Shown piece after piece: positions 1 through 10,873 of a stretch of 64,000 bases of DNA (position 1 is the stretch's first letter; the number at the start of each line of letters is the position of its first letter). The notes beneath the pieces were generated by a model, which did not search any database, was not told the origin of the DNA, and saw nothing but the letters and a program-made list of their open reading frames with translations. Where the stretch lies: NCBI GenBank assembly GCA_013180625.2, contig SNVD02010487.1:372001-436000 (forward strand). The letters run 5' to 3'. Made by a program: the position numbers and the translations under genes. This DNA is from Boswellia sacra. Taxonomy: Eukaryota; Streptophyta; Magnoliopsida; Sapindales; Burseraceae.

Positions 1-15
1 TTATTGAAGGCCTCC

Positions 16-597
16 TTATGGATTCGACACCTCAACGTATACTACAATAACCGCGGTATATTTTGGGCGTAACCATTCAGCGGCCTTCGATAGTGGTAGA
101 GAAACAATAATCACCATGGAAGACTTTATCATTGACCCAATGATAGGAGTAGACGAACCCAAATATGAGTCACAACCTATGAAATCAACTTGTTGAATGA
201 TTTCATGAGATTCTTCACATGTAGGCTCCATATCATCATTAGAATTTATCTTGCCCTCAATCTCCATATCACCTCTAGATTCATGTCCATCTTCAAGATC
301 AGTCTCGCTTTCTTTATCATCTCCACTAGAATCATTACATTCATCGTCATGGTTTTTAAGAGTTGCATAAAAAATCCCTTGTTTTCTATGTTTGGTAGAT
401 GACTCCAAATTAGGGTCTTGTATTTTGAGAAAGGAAGTTTGTAAGGATTTTAAAGTTGCTAATATTTTTGTCATTCTATATTCCAAAGCATATATCGTAA
501 TATTTATTGTATTTTCTAAGGCTTGCACCATTAAGAGTATTGAAGTTTGTACTAATAGACACAATGTAGATGTCGACAAGAAGAGTATGGTGGTCAT
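16..597 (-). CDS. Unrecognised 193-codon ORF
   Basis: An open frame of 193 codons on the minus strand that I do not recognise. The first ~35 residues are hydrophobic (one possible membrane segment or signal anchor). The middle (about residues 80-130) is very acidic, rich in Asp, Glu and Ser. The end is again mildly hydrophobic. It lies upstream of a gypsy integrase remnant of opposite orientation, so it may be part of another decayed transposon or chance coding. No splice sites or domain signature could be assigned. Low confidence that it is a real gene. Confidence 0.25.
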   Translation of the reverse strand: MTTILFLSTSTLCLLVQTSILLMVQALENTINITIYALEYRMTKILATLKSLQTSFLKIQDPNLESSTKHRKQGIFYATLKNHDDECNDSSGDDKESETDLEDGHESRGDMEIEGKINSNDDMEPTCEESHEIIQQVDFIGCDSYLGSSTPIIGSMIKSSMVIIVSLPLSKAAEWLRPKYTAVIVVYVEVSNP

Positions 598-784
598 GGT
601 GAACAGTAACTTCGATGAACAGTACTCATCTGCGAACAGTGATTGTAACTTTTTTTTTTAATTGAATGGGTGACAAAAGATGAAATTGGGGTAAAGTAAG
701 TTAATAGTGGTGGGAGGTTTAGGGTTTATAGGTTGAACAAAAAAATTAAAGGATAAATAGGTTATACACTCCCCTCCATATTCT

Positions 785-1888
785 TTACCTTCCTTGGAGA
801 GATGTTAGTATAGATTTCCTTTTAGGATTACCTAAACTGCTAGGAAACATGATTCTATTTTTGTTGTGGTTGATAGGTTTTCTAAAATGGCCCATTTTAT
901 CCCTTGTTCCAAGACTAGTGATAGTCCACATATAGCTCAACTATTCTTTAAGGAGATTGTCCGTCTCCATGGACTGCCTGTGTCAATTATGTCGAATAGA
1001 GATGTTAAGTTTGTTAGCTACTTTTGGAAGACACTTTGGAAACTGTTTGATACATCTCTTAAGTTCTCTTCAGCTTATCATCCTCAAATCGATGGGCAAA
1101 CTAATGTGGTTAATCATAGCTTGGGGAACTTGCTTCGTTGTGTGGTAGGCGAGAAGTTAGGTAATTGGGATATAATGTTACCTATGGCTGAGTTTGCTTA
1201 TAGTAATGCTATTCATAGGTCAACTAGTAAGAGTCCATTCATGATTGTTTATGGTATTGCACCCCACCGACCCATTAAGCTTGTTCACTTACCCTCTCAC
1301 TACCCTTCTTCAAATTTTGCATCTGATTTTGCCACCTATATGTGTGATTTGCATGTTGAGGTTAGATAAATGATTTCCTTGAGCAGTGATAAATATAGGT
1401 CTGCTGCTAATTTGTATTATAGAGAAAAGGTATTTAAGGAAGGTGATTATGTCGTGGTTCGCCTTGGTCCTTCTCGCTTTCCTAAACAAGCTAACAAGAA
1501 ATTGCAAGCTCGTGCCCATGGCCCATTTAAAGTTAATCATAGGCTTGGTTCTAATGCTTATTTACTTGATTTGTCTTCTGATTAGGGTATCAATCCAATT
1601 TTTAATGTTGCAAACTTGTATCATTACTAAAGACATTTCAAGCCTCCAGCTGTTTTTGACGTTTCTACAGGTTCTCCTACTGTTGTTGTACCTCGTTTGC
1701 CTCCGTTCAATCCTCCACCAAATGATAAGGTTGATTGTATTTTGGATGACCACTTTGTTACTTTTACTACTGGTGGTTTTCGTCATTTCCTTGTTTGTTG
1801 GAAAGGACGACCAACAGATGATGATACTTGGCTTTCTGAGGATGAGCTCCGTCGCATCAATTCCCATGCTTTAGATTTTTACTTATAG
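785..1888 (+). pseudogene. Ty3/gypsy chromovirus integrase-chromodomain remnant
   Basis: Translation gives the core and C-terminal part of a gypsy integrase: a VDRFSKMAHF block at about 866-895, a YHPQIDGQT block near 1075, then a WDIMLPMAEFAY block. After a stop (TAA at 1367) the same protein continues with a KKLQARAHGPFKV block (about 1496-1535), and after another break (1583) ends in a chromodomain-like segment (about 1697-1888, with FLVCWKGRPTDDDTWL). The catalytic RDVKF block reads NRDVKF, so the expected SDRD aspartate is changed. Gag, protease, reverse transcriptase and the N-terminal integrase are absent, so this is a 5'-truncated copy. Frameshifts near 845-865 and two stops make it non-functional. 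The chromodomain assigns it to the chromovirus branch of gypsy elements. Confidence 0.85.
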
Positions 1889-1930
1889 TCCTACTCATCT
1901 AGAGACGAGTCTTTCTAAGTCGGGGGGAAT

Positions 1931-3138
1931 TGATGTAGCATGGCCTATTTTATTATTAGGGTTATTATAGTCTTTTAGTGTTTATTTAATTAGGGTTTAA
2001 TTTAATTTAGAAAATTATTAGTTTAGGGATTTTAACTCAATTAGGGATCTTGACTGTTCCTAATTTGATTCAAACCTAAATTGTTAGTTTAGGGATTTTG
2101 ACTTTCCTAATTTGACTCAAATTCCAATATATCTTGACTAGTGTAATTGTTAATGTCAACGTGCATGCGTCATGCACATGATATTTTTGTTTAACTTGTG
2201 ATAAAACAATTGTTTCTTATTCTAGAAGTATATTTTAGGAAGTATTTGATTCATAATATAAATCTTCTTAGAATAGGACATTATTTAATGTATCCTATTG
2301 AAAATAGGAAAATATTAATTTGTGTCCTAATTCCTTTAGAAGTTATTTATATCACTTCCTAATAAGAGTTTGATTAGGTTTTTTATAGGATCCTAAGGAG
2401 ATTTCAATCTGACTTCCCACTATATATATTGTTATGTTTACATAACATATAGTTGGTTAGTGGGTTGTGAGAGTTTAATTCACGGCATTCCAGAATTGAA
2501 ACGAGAGCTTCAACGCATATTGAAATGCTTCTTTGATTTGATTTTATGGGTGTTTTATTCATGTATGAGAGATTAAAATCGTACATGAATCTTTAATTAG
2601 GTCTTTTTGAGTTAGTAGACACTTGGGAGAACTCGCGAGTTAAGTGTTTATGTAATTCAATGTCAGATATCGTGATTATGATATACTTAACAGTGTGTTG
2701 TTAAGTCATCTGCGACAGAGAGTGAGCAGTGTCACTAGAGTTTAAGATCTTGTCGAGATTTTGTTTTACAAAGATTAAGTCATTGTGTAAGAGGGAGTTA
2801 GTAATGTAAATGATCATAAAGATTGTACAAACAAGAATTTAGTGAATTGCAGCTCTAAAGTTGTCCATGGATGTATGTTTTTTAATCGAACCACATAAAA
2901 TCCTCTTGTGTCGATTTACATTACAGTTTACTATTATATTACTTATAACTGCATACTTCCAGAGCTTATAGTATAAATATAGGGTTTCATTATTATTTTG
3001 CTAGACATTATTCAGACATTGATTATTTGATATATTAAAGAAGAATTCAAACAGATTGTTGGTTGATTGTTTGTGAGCTTAAGTGATTGTTGAGTGTGTG
3101 TTTGATCTTGGTTTGTTCTTGTTAGGGGTTCTCTGTCA
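1931..3138 (+). repeat. 3' LTR of the chromovirus remnant
   Basis: The integrase remnant is followed by a purine tract (CGGGGGGAAT, 1921-1930) and then TGATGTAGCATGG, a normal start for a 3' LTR. The far end is inferred. Sequence from about 3139 on is homologous to the downstream flank of TNL-B near 61370, and the last CA before that point is in TTCTCTGTCA at 3129-3138. That gives an LTR of about 1.2 kb, with a TATA-like TATAAATA near 2971. No partner LTR is present in the window, so the end is approximate. Confidence 0.6.
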
Positions 3139-3802
3139 ATCTTGGTGTTAAAGAAGCTATGTTCCTTTTTCTTGCTGTTCTAGTGTTTTTAATTAATCTG
3201 CAGCTGGGTGCTTTTTTGTTGTATATATTTTAATTATACGTTCATATACACTCTTACCTCTCAATTTTCAGATGCAGCAGGTTAGTCATATGGAACCTAA
3301 TAACATATATTCTATTTTTTTTACCACAGAAAATGATTACAATGGCATTACATATCATCTTTCTAATTTCTTTCTAGAATAGAATAAGAAAATAGCAACT
3401 GATATTACAAAAAAATATTCAGGTTGGAAAGCAAAAAAGGCGTTTGTATGTACAAAGTTCTATGACTAACAATTATGCAACAATCATATCGATTAATCTT
3501 CTTAATTAAAATAATCAAGAAAAATAAGTACTAGAGGTCACATTTAGTCCATGGAATCACACTTTCCTATCCAAAATGTTGCAGTGTAGGTAGATATATT
3601 AATTGTACACACCTGCAATGCCAGTTAAGCATTTTTCCATCTATGTAACTGTAAGAATGTTTTTTATATACTTATCTAATTTTGAGTTGGGGAGGCTTAA
3701 AATGTATTTAACAATATTTGAGACTGTATAAAATAATCATCATTAGGGTAACCACTACAGATATTTATAAGACAGAAAAAAGCAACTTAATTAAATGTTT
3801 AC
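3139..3802 (-). other. TNL-A downstream intron/3' flank, shared with TNL-B
   Basis: No coding region is seen. The stretch aligns by eye with 61370-61723 plus 62832-63173 downstream of TNL-B, for example CAGCTGG(G/C)TGCTTTTT, AATATTCAGGTTGGAAAGCA and CATTTTTCCATCTAT occur in both. The shared non-coding sequence shows that the two TNL ends came from a duplication of a block larger than the coding region. It begins just after an exon-like end with splice donor GTAAAC, so part of it is probably intron. Confidence 0.6.
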
Positions 3803-4779
3803 CTTGAGCTGGATTCTCCTTCGAAGCAATTTGAAAGTTTTAGTTTTATACTAGCGGACTTCTTTAGTTTAAGCTCCATTAAAAATTTAGGTATTACAGA
3901 AATAAGCGTCTCGGGTTCAAGTTCCTCAAAAAATTTAACTTTTGTGGGGGTAAGGCCCACACCATCTGTAAGTTTGCAATAAAATTCTGCTGTCGAGTGA
4001 GTAATAATCTCCAGGTAAAAATTATTGAACAATGACTTTGGTCCAAGTTCCTCAAACGATTTCAATATCTCTTAAGTAAGCTCCTCTGGTTCAAGTTCCT
4101 TGAACGATTTCAATATCTCCCAAGTAAGCCCCTCCTGTTCAAGTACCTCAAGCGTCAACCGTATCAATCTCTTCGAAATAAGCCCCTGGTCTTCATATTT
4201 CACCCTTAAATATGACTCACATAGAGTGGGCCAGCCCAGGTCAAGGAAAGCACTTTCTTGAAGATGCGTGAAATGGACTCCACAACTTCTTATGTTGCAG
4301 CAATCTATGCATTAAGCATTCAAATCTTCGACATAAAACGGGATGGCCAAGTTTATAGGCAATGTGACTGAACATCCAATCACATCTAAATGTAGATCAT
4401 ATGCCAGGAATGCTTGATCTGTGTATACACAGTCAGGTCCTGTGCCATAGTCCCAACCCTTCAGAGTGCCATGGTACTATTCCACTATATCATCTTTATC
4501 TCCATTTTTGAATCTGCGGTCATAGCCAAGAACTAAACCCTAGCCCTCATTATGATGGTTTTGAAACTCTAAAACAACACACATAACAAAACTAGGTGAT
4601 ATAGCACCAGATGAACAAATTATTGCGGTCGACAGCTCAAAAGTTATGAAAGATCCCACACTTTGAAAGGTGAAGAACTTCGGGATTTTGGTTCTTGGTA
4701 AACAAAAACAAGAACTATATCTAAGACAAGGTTTATTTTCGAAAGATCTTTTGAATTTTACCATATTCTTATGAGCAGA
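3803..4779 (-). pseudogene. TNL-A C-JID domain and acidic repeat tail
   Basis: The minus-strand frame 4764-4540 contains TKIPKFFTFQSVGSFITFEL, the hallmark of the C-terminal jelly-roll/Ig-like (C-JID) domain of TNL receptors, which helps bind effectors. After a stop, related frames continue to about 4210 (DYGTGPDCVY, a FYVEDLNA block). From about 4200 to 3803 the reading gives degenerate units of the type EILKSFEELEPEELT, ending in GESSSR just before a GTAAAC donor. TNL-B shows the same C-JID and the same tail. The repeat tail is unusual for TNLs as I know them. Confidence 0.75.
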
Positions 4780-5694
4780 AATTTCCGTAGTCCATCTTCC
4801 ACAATTTCACTGAAGGCACTCTGATATAACAATTGGTAAAATTAGCTCTCACTTTGTGAGATATAACTCTCGGAAACAGAATTCAAAAACTCGATAATCT
4901 TTCCAATGATGTGCACTTGAGTGCGTCTATATTTTGTAGATGACAAGGAAGTTTTGGTAAGGCTTGAAGCCTCTCACAACAGCCTAAGCCAAGATAACTT
5001 TGAAAGGTCTATGATGCTTAATGGAATGGTCTCGAAATTGTTTTTGCCAATAAGTAAAATTTGCAGTGAGGATAACTGACCAAGATTGTCAGGTAACTCC
5101 ATGATACCACCTTTGGTCAGATTAGTTCCACCAAAAAGCGCTAATGTACAAAGGATGATGGTACTTGACTTTCAAGTCTCTCTACTTTAAGCACCTCCAA
5201 AGCTTCTAATTTCCCAAAGTTTTGAGGTAATCCATCAAGGTTTGAAAATCGTGATAGATTAAGATGCTCAAGAGATTTCAAATTACAAATATCGTTGGGG
5301 AGCCCTCAAGCGTTTAGCAGTTTTTAAGATCCAAAATAACTAATCTCAGTAGATTCTCTATCGATGGAGGCAATCCTTCTACTACAGTCTCATCTAAAAA
5401 TAACTCTTCTATATTATCTGAGATCTATAGAAATGTTTTAAGATTTGAGCAAAAAGAAAGGATGACTTATCTAAGAGACTGTAAACGAATGCCTGTTGGA
5501 AGACTATGGAGGCTTTTGCAATGCCTTAGGTTTAAGATAGCAAGCTTATTAAGACACTGAATAAGTGACAAAATCTTATGCAAACTTGTACAACCTTCTA
5601 GAATCAAGCTCTCTAGATTTGGGGTTGATGAGAGATCTTCAATCTTTCTTAGATGCTTCGAGTAACTAAAGTCAACATGTTTCAAGTATTGAAG
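4780..5694 (-). pseudogene. TNL-A exon 4: leucine-rich repeats
   Basis: After acceptor TTACAG the frame reads YLKHVDFSYSKHLRKIEDL, then NLESLILEGCTSLHKI and LNLRHCKSLHSLP, standard TNL LRR units. Below 5467 the frame is broken, but LRR phrases are still readable in pieces (LPPSIDRE, GLPNDICNLKSLEHLNLS, and an LQALPKLPCHLQ-type last repeat near 4950). The LRR is the effector-recognition part of the receptor. Several stops and frameshifts show decay. Confidence 0.82.
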
Positions 5695-5802
5695 CTGTAA
5701 GAGAAGAAACAAATATTCAATAATAACAAATTCTAAAAAATTTTGTTGTTTAAATTTACAACTGAGGGATCACCACATAAGCATCTATATATACGTGTAT
5801 AC

Positions 5803-5961
5803 TAGTTGTCCAAAGTTGCTCAATTCTACTATGAGGCATGTCAATTTTATAAGATGGCTCTTCAGATGAATCTTTCCCTGTAATAACTCCAATAGGCATC
5901 CTTGCTAACAAAGATACCTTAATTCCCTAGGAACAAAACAAAGGCCTTGGGAAGCATACAA
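5803..5961 (-). pseudogene. TNL-A exon 3, downstream half
   Basis: Reading away from the copia insertion on the minus strand gives a QGLCFVPRELRYL block and later KIDMPHSRIEQLW, the characteristic end of TNL exon 3, before a GTATAC donor. There is at least one internal stop (in the YLC/QGC region). Both halves plus one copy of the target duplication add up to about 306 bp, close to the usual exon 3 size, so the split is explained by the insertion alone. Confidence 0.82.
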
Positions 5962-5966
5962 CTTAC

Positions 5967-6188
5967 GGTTGGAAATCAACACACAAGAATTTTGAAAACT
6001 CACTCTTTTAATTCTTTATTTTTTGAATTCCACACTCTTAAAACAAATAGGAAAAAAAATACTCTACTTATATAGTACTCATAGTAATTATAATTCTTCT
6101 ATAAATATAAATTCTAATTCTACTTGAACTCAATTTTAACTTCCAAACAAAACTTAAATTCTAAGACAAATAAAGTTTATCTCCAACA
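5967..6188 (-). repeat. Copia 3' LTR (left)
   Basis: 222 bp, ending CTCCAACA on the plus strand. Its terminal base pair has mutated: the plus strand starts GGTTGG where the other LTR has TGTTGG. Immediately inside lies the purine tract, seen as a run of seven C at 6189-6195 on the plus strand. Confidence 0.93.
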
Positions 6189-6195
6189 CCCCCCC

Positions 6196-6550
6196 TTAAA
6201 CTTGATTTGTTACACCAAGTGAATCTCTAATTCTAATAAAGTCTTTATACTTGAGTGGCTTGGTGAATATGTCTGCAACTTGATCTTGTGACTTTACGTA
6301 CTCCACTTTCACTTCTCCTCTTGTGATGCAATCTCGTATATAATGATAACGAGTATCAATGTGCTTGCTTCGATCGTCTTGTTGTTGTTTAACTTCAATC
6401 CCAAGATACCATGCCATAAGCCCAATATCAGTCATCTCAAACTGTTTTGCCATTTCCTTTTTGAATTTTTGGAACATATTGACTTTATTCCCCGTAAAGA
6501 TCAAATCATCCTCATATAAACACAAATCAAGATATTTCCATCTTTGATCT
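6196..6550 (-). pseudogene. Copia RT active site fused to RNase H tail by deletion
   Basis: The RT active site reads LYEDDLIFTGN where copia elements have LYVDD. The frame then has WYLGIEVKQQQD and jumps directly to HIDTRYHYIRD and VADIFTKPL, the last part of RNase H. About 200-250 residues of RT thumb and RNase H core expected between them are missing. The deletion keeps the frame open. It shows that the element cannot reverse-transcribe itself. Confidence 0.88.
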
Positions 6551-6554
6551 TGAT

Positions 6555-6854
6555 TTAGAGAGCGTGTTCATAGGGACATTTAGTGAAGCCTGTTTCTTGA
6601 AAGTATTTGTCAATTCGACTATTCCATGCTCTTGGCGCTTGCTTTAATCCATAAAGAGCTTTCTTCAATTTCAAAACTTTGTTTTCTTGACCTTTAACTA
6701 CATAACCCAATGGTTGTTGAATATAAACTTCCTCTTCAAGAATTCCGTTTAAAAAGGCGGATTTCACGTCCATTTGAAAAATCTTCCATTTGTTTTGAGC
6801 TACCATTGAGATAATAAACCTTATTATTTCTAAACAAGCGACGGCAGCAAACAC
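6555..6854 (-). pseudogene. Copia reverse transcriptase middle
   Basis: Contains FQMDVKSAFLNGILEEEVYI, with the first RT catalytic Asp, and LKKALYGLKQAPRAW, both standard copia RT blocks. A frameshift or stop separates it from the next segment. Confidence 0.92.
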
Positions 6855-7588
6855 TTCATCATAGTCAATGCCTTCCTTTTGACTATTGCGACTAATCTTG
6901 CTTTGTGGTGTTCAATTTCTCCACTAGCATTCTTCTTTGTCTGGTATACCCATTTGACACTAATTGCTTTGTGCCCTTGTGGCAGCAAAGCAAGTTCCCA
7001 CGTGTTATTCTTTTCAAAGGATTTTATTTCTTCATCTATTGCCTTTCTCCACTTCTTATCTTGTGTTGCTTCTTCAAAGTTCACTGGCTTACAATCAGCA
7101 AAAAGACAAAAGAGAGTTAGATTATCGATTCTCTCGATTACCTCATAAATTTCTTGTAGACTTCTTGTACGTGGACTTCCATCACTTGAGCTTCCACTAG
7201 ATGAAGATGATATAGATTTTCCATGCGAAATTGGTGAAGTGGGGAGTGTGTCATTCTCTTGTTCTAGCTCCATGACTTGTTCTTCATCTTCCTCATCAAT
7301 ATAAGGAAGAAAACTATAATCTTCATTAGGTATATTCCAATCCCAAGTGATTTCTTCATCAAACTGCACATCTCGACTAATCACGATCTCTTTTGTCTTT
7401 GGATTGTATAACTTGTAACCTTTAGAGCTTGATTCATATCCAATAAAAATCAATTTCTCACTCTTGTCGTCTAGCTTAGTTCTCCTCTCATCTGGCACAT
7501 GCACATATGCCACACTTCCAAATACTCGCAAATGAGCAAATCCAGGCTTTCTCTTACTCCAAGCTTCTTGAGGTGTTTTTCCTTGCAC
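6830..7588 (-). pseudogene. Copia integrase C-terminus and reverse transcriptase start
   Basis: A 252-codon frame opens with TPQEAWSKRKPGFAHLRVFG, the integrase C-terminal GKTPYE-like region. A Ser-rich acidic linker follows, then the reverse transcriptase N-terminus (WRKAIDEEIKSFEKNNTWEL and ISVKWVYQTKKNASGEI). It is cut by a frameshift near 6850, where the RT continues in another frame. Confidence 0.9.
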
Positions 7589-7758
7589 ACTTTTTGTTGG
7601 TGATCAATTGGATAGATACACCGCACATGCTACAACTTCTACCCAAAACTCTTTTGGCATTTCTTTATTCTTAAGCATGCCTCGTGCCATGTCAAGATTT
7701 TTCTATTCTTTCTCTCTACATCTCTATTTTGTTGGGGTGATCTAGGAATAGTTAGGAA

Positions 7759-8610
7759 TCATCGAATTCCATTCGTTTGACAATATTCATGGAATTCTTT
7801 AGATGTAAATTCTCCTCCTCGATTAGTTCGCATGGCTTTAATTTGATGACCACTTTCTTTTTCAACTATTGCTTTGAATGTCTTGAAAACCCCAAAAACT
7901 TCTGACTTTTGCTTTGGAAAGTATACCCATGTATTCCTTGAAAAATCATCTATGAAAAGGAGGAAATAGTTGCTATTACCAATGGAGCTTGGCTTGATTG
8001 GACCAGAAACATCTGCATGTATAAGCTCAAGTGGCTTTTGGGCTCTTGAGTATGACTCTTTTGGAAAAGATTTTCTAAATTGTTTTCCAGGTAAGCAACC
8101 TTCACATAGTTGATCTGGATAATTGATGTAGGGTAATCCTCTCACCATGTGCTTCTTTGACAATAATTCTAGTCCTTCGAAATTAAGATGCCCAAATTGA
8201 AGATGCCAAAGCCATGACTTATCCCTGGAGCATGCTTTGAGACATTTTGCAACATCATTTTAGATATTAAGTAAGAACATTCTATTTTCAGACATGGGAA
8301 CTTTGGCTATAAAATTCCTTTTGTTGTCTCTTATGGAGATACTATTATCTTTCATGTGGATATCATATCCCTTTTCCAAAAGTTACCCCAAACTTAAGAT
8401 ATTGTTCTTCATGTTTGGCACATAATAAACATTAGATATAAATTGATGTTTTTCATTCTTCATGCGGATAAGAATGTTACCTTTACCCTTTACTGGAATT
8501 TTTGAATCATCACCAAATGAGACTTTCCCACTAACAGATTCATCCAAATCTGCAAACAAATTTCTTTTTCCACACATGTGGTTGCTAGCTCCGGTGTCAA
8601 GATACCATGT
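7759..8610 (-). pseudogene. Copia protease and integrase core
   Basis: The protease motif WYLDTGASNHMCG lies at about 8571-8609, with the catalytic DTGA kept. After stops near 8382 and 8262 the integrase zinc-binding region appears (WHLQFGHLNF, then CEGC), followed by the DDE core (HADVSGP, FIDDFSRNTWVYF). The second catalytic block reads RTNRGGEF where relatives have SDRGGEF, so the aspartate is lost. The frame ends near 7759 and the next 170 bp holds several stops. Confidence 0.88.
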
Positions 8611-8639
8611 ATTTTCTTGACTTTTATCTTTTGTCTTTA

Positions 8640-9651
8640 TGAACTAATAGTAAAGTACCACTTTCTACATTTTTTCTTCCACATAATTTGTTTTTTCTTC
8701 AACCTTTTTAGGTGCTCTACATTCAGATGCATAATGCCCATGTTTTTGGCAATTAAACCATTGAATGTGAGCCTTACACTCATCCGCATAATGTCCATAC
8801 TTTTGGCAAGTGTAACATTGGACTTGTGACCTCCCATATCTTGAATTTGAGTTGCCTCTTGCACATCCTCTTGTAGAATTTTCTCCTCAATCATTATTAT
8901 TGTTGGTAGTGGAATTTCTATTCCCACCTTGTCCATGACCTTGATTCATACCTCATCTTTGTCCTGAGCCTCGACCTCGACCACATTGACTTCTTTCATG
9001 ACTTTCTTCCTTATCCTTAATTTGTGTTTTAAGGAGTTGTTCTGAAACACTTTCTTTTTTGTATTTCTCTTCATGTGCTTGTAATGTACCTTTAAGTTCA
9101 TCAATTGTCATTCCTTCCAATTTGTCACCTTGTTCAAGAATTTCAACTATGGTATTGAATGATGAATCCAAAGAGCGAAGTATCTTTTCTATAATTCTTG
9201 TATCTTCTATTTTCTCACCATTTCTTCTCAATTGATTTGAAACAGTCAAAACTCTTGAAAAATAATCAGAGATAGACTCACTTTCCTTCATATGTAACAA
9301 TTCAAACTCACCTCTTTAAGTTTGTAGACGCACCTTTTTTCCTTTTTCTTGTCCTCCATGCAATTTTTCAAGCTTTTCCTATAATTCTTTAGCAGATTCT
9401 ATATCTCCATATTTTTCAATTTCAATATTATCTAATGCTTCTTGAATGAAGTAGCGAGCCCTCTCATTTTGTTGATGTCTTTTTTCAAAATCACTCTTTT
9501 GTTGTTGAGACAATGCTTCAATATTTTGTGGCTTATCAAAGCCTTTTTTAATAATGTCCCAAACACCATTCGCTCCAAGGATTGATTTCATCCTTATACG
9601 CCATATTTCATATCTATTTTCTTTCAATTTTGGAAATGTAATTGAAGTCAT
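8640..9651 (-). pseudogene. Copia gag
   Basis: The frame starts MTSITFPKLKEN at 9651, a common copia gag opening, and runs through a DUF4219/UBN2-type capsid region (SISDYFSRVLTVSNQLR block). Two CCHC zinc knuckles follow near 8700-8830 (CYTCQKYGHYADEC and NCQKHGHYASEC), both with intact Cys/His spacing. Stops at about 9376, 9317, 8950 and 8890 break the frame. The protein would package the element's RNA. Confidence 0.88.
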
Positions 9652-9749
9652 ATTGCCAATGCTATTATAGGAATCAATCTATCACAAAAAAAATCTATTT
9701 GGACCAAACTAACACTATGCACACAGAGGATTAAAGTTGAGTATTTTCA

Positions 9750-9890
9750 ACTTTGGGGGGCTTACCGATACTTGTCAATGTTAAGGGGGCAGACTGATAT
9801 TTTCTGTATCAGGGGGCCATTGGATTTTTTTGATCAGGGGGTCGACTGATATTTTATGATCAGGGGGTCAATTGATAGTTTTCACCCAAG
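9750..9890. repeat. ATCAGGGGG repeats in copia leader
   Basis: Four degenerate units of about 33-38 bp, each with (A/T)TCAGGGGG or TTAAGGGGG followed by a pyrimidine/purine pair and GATATTTT, lie in the untranslated leader between the 5' LTR and gag. Possible packaging or structural element; no function is established. Confidence 0.6.
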
Positions 9891-10255
9891 TCACGAACGA
9901 ACTATTTTCCGGCGTCCAAGCATGATCACTCTACTTGAAGATTGTAGATCGGCTAATTCTGAGTCGAACTAGATGGGTGGTGTCAATTCACTTGCCGTGA
10001 AAACGTTTTTCACAACTTGTTTTTGTGTTTACGATATGTTTTAGCCGGAATTGGGCGTCGGTCAAGAAGGGAAACTTGTAGATCGTTGTCCGATCTATCC
10101 AATGATAGTGGAGGTGAGATCTCACTCGCCGGTCGACAATTTTCAAGCAACTTTTCCAGCGGTTTTCCGATGATATTGACGACGAACCTTTGCTATTGAT
10201 GGTGTGGACTTCCTTTTTCCACCACCTTCTTATGGCTCTGGCTTTGATACCACTT

Positions 10256-10476
10256 TGTTGGAAATCAATACACAAGAATTTTGAAAACTCGCTCTTTTAA
10301 TTCTTTATTTATTGAATTCCACACTCTTAAAACAAATAAGAAAAAAATACTCTACTTATATAGTACTCGTAGTAATTCTAATTTTCTATAAATATAAATC
10401 ATAATTCTACTTGAACTCAATTTTAATTTCCAAAACAAAACTTAAATTCTAAGACGAATAAAGTTTATCTCCAACA
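10256..10476 (-). repeat. Copia 5' LTR (right)
   Basis: 221 bp, TGTTGGAAATC to CTCCAACA on the plus strand, colinear with 5967-6188. Next to its inner edge, 10241-10252 is the complement of TGGTATCAAAGC, the primer-binding site matching initiator tRNA-Met, which fixes this as the 5' LTR. Confidence 0.93.
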
Positions 10477-10481
10477 CTTAC

Positions 10482-10623
10482 TACTATTATTCTCATCGCG
10501 GCAAGAGCTATAAAATTTAAAGAATCTTAGTTTGCGCATCATTGTTACGGCATTAGGTTCTAATTATAATATATCTCTCACCTGAGACATATCCAAACAT
10601 ATGCCTTCCATTGCTTTAGTCCC
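10482..10623 (-). pseudogene. TNL-A exon 3, upstream half
   Basis: After acceptor TTGACAG the sequence reads GTKAMEGICLDMSQVRD, the typical start of TNL exon 3 just before the LRRs. An in-frame TAA follows, then LEPNAVTMMRKLRFFKFY. The exon is cut at 10481 by the copia element whose right target duplication (CTTAC) occupies 10477-10481. It resumes on the other side at 5961. Confidence 0.85.
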
Positions 10624-10873
10624 CTGTCAATCAAGGTAAGAAGACAGTTAGTATAAAGTATATATAGGACCTTACATTAATAGTTAATGGTTACATCCGT
10701 GAATTTTAATTTTTTAAGGAACATCTCCAAAACCCACCCAAAACAGCTCTGCCACCCAAGCTAACGCACAACTAAAAGGGGACATAGAATTTTCAAAGTT
10801 AATGTCTCCCTAGATCTCTAAAGTAATACAAAATAGAAATCTAAAGATAAATAATGATCTCGGCAGTACTAAC

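Larger units (their letters stand above)
5967..10476 (-). mobile_element. Ty1/copia retrotransposon inserted in TNL-A exon 3
   Basis: The 4.5 kb element is bounded by ~221 bp LTRs and a perfect 5 bp target duplication CTTAC (5962-5966 and 10477-10481). It lies on the minus strand: primer-binding site next to the right LTR, purine tract next to the left LTR. Domain order gag, protease, integrase, reverse transcriptase is copia-type. The coding region holds several stops, and most of the RT-to-RNase H segment is deleted, so it is non-autonomous. The LTRs differ at roughly a dozen positions, so insertion is old but later than the gene. Confidence 0.95.
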
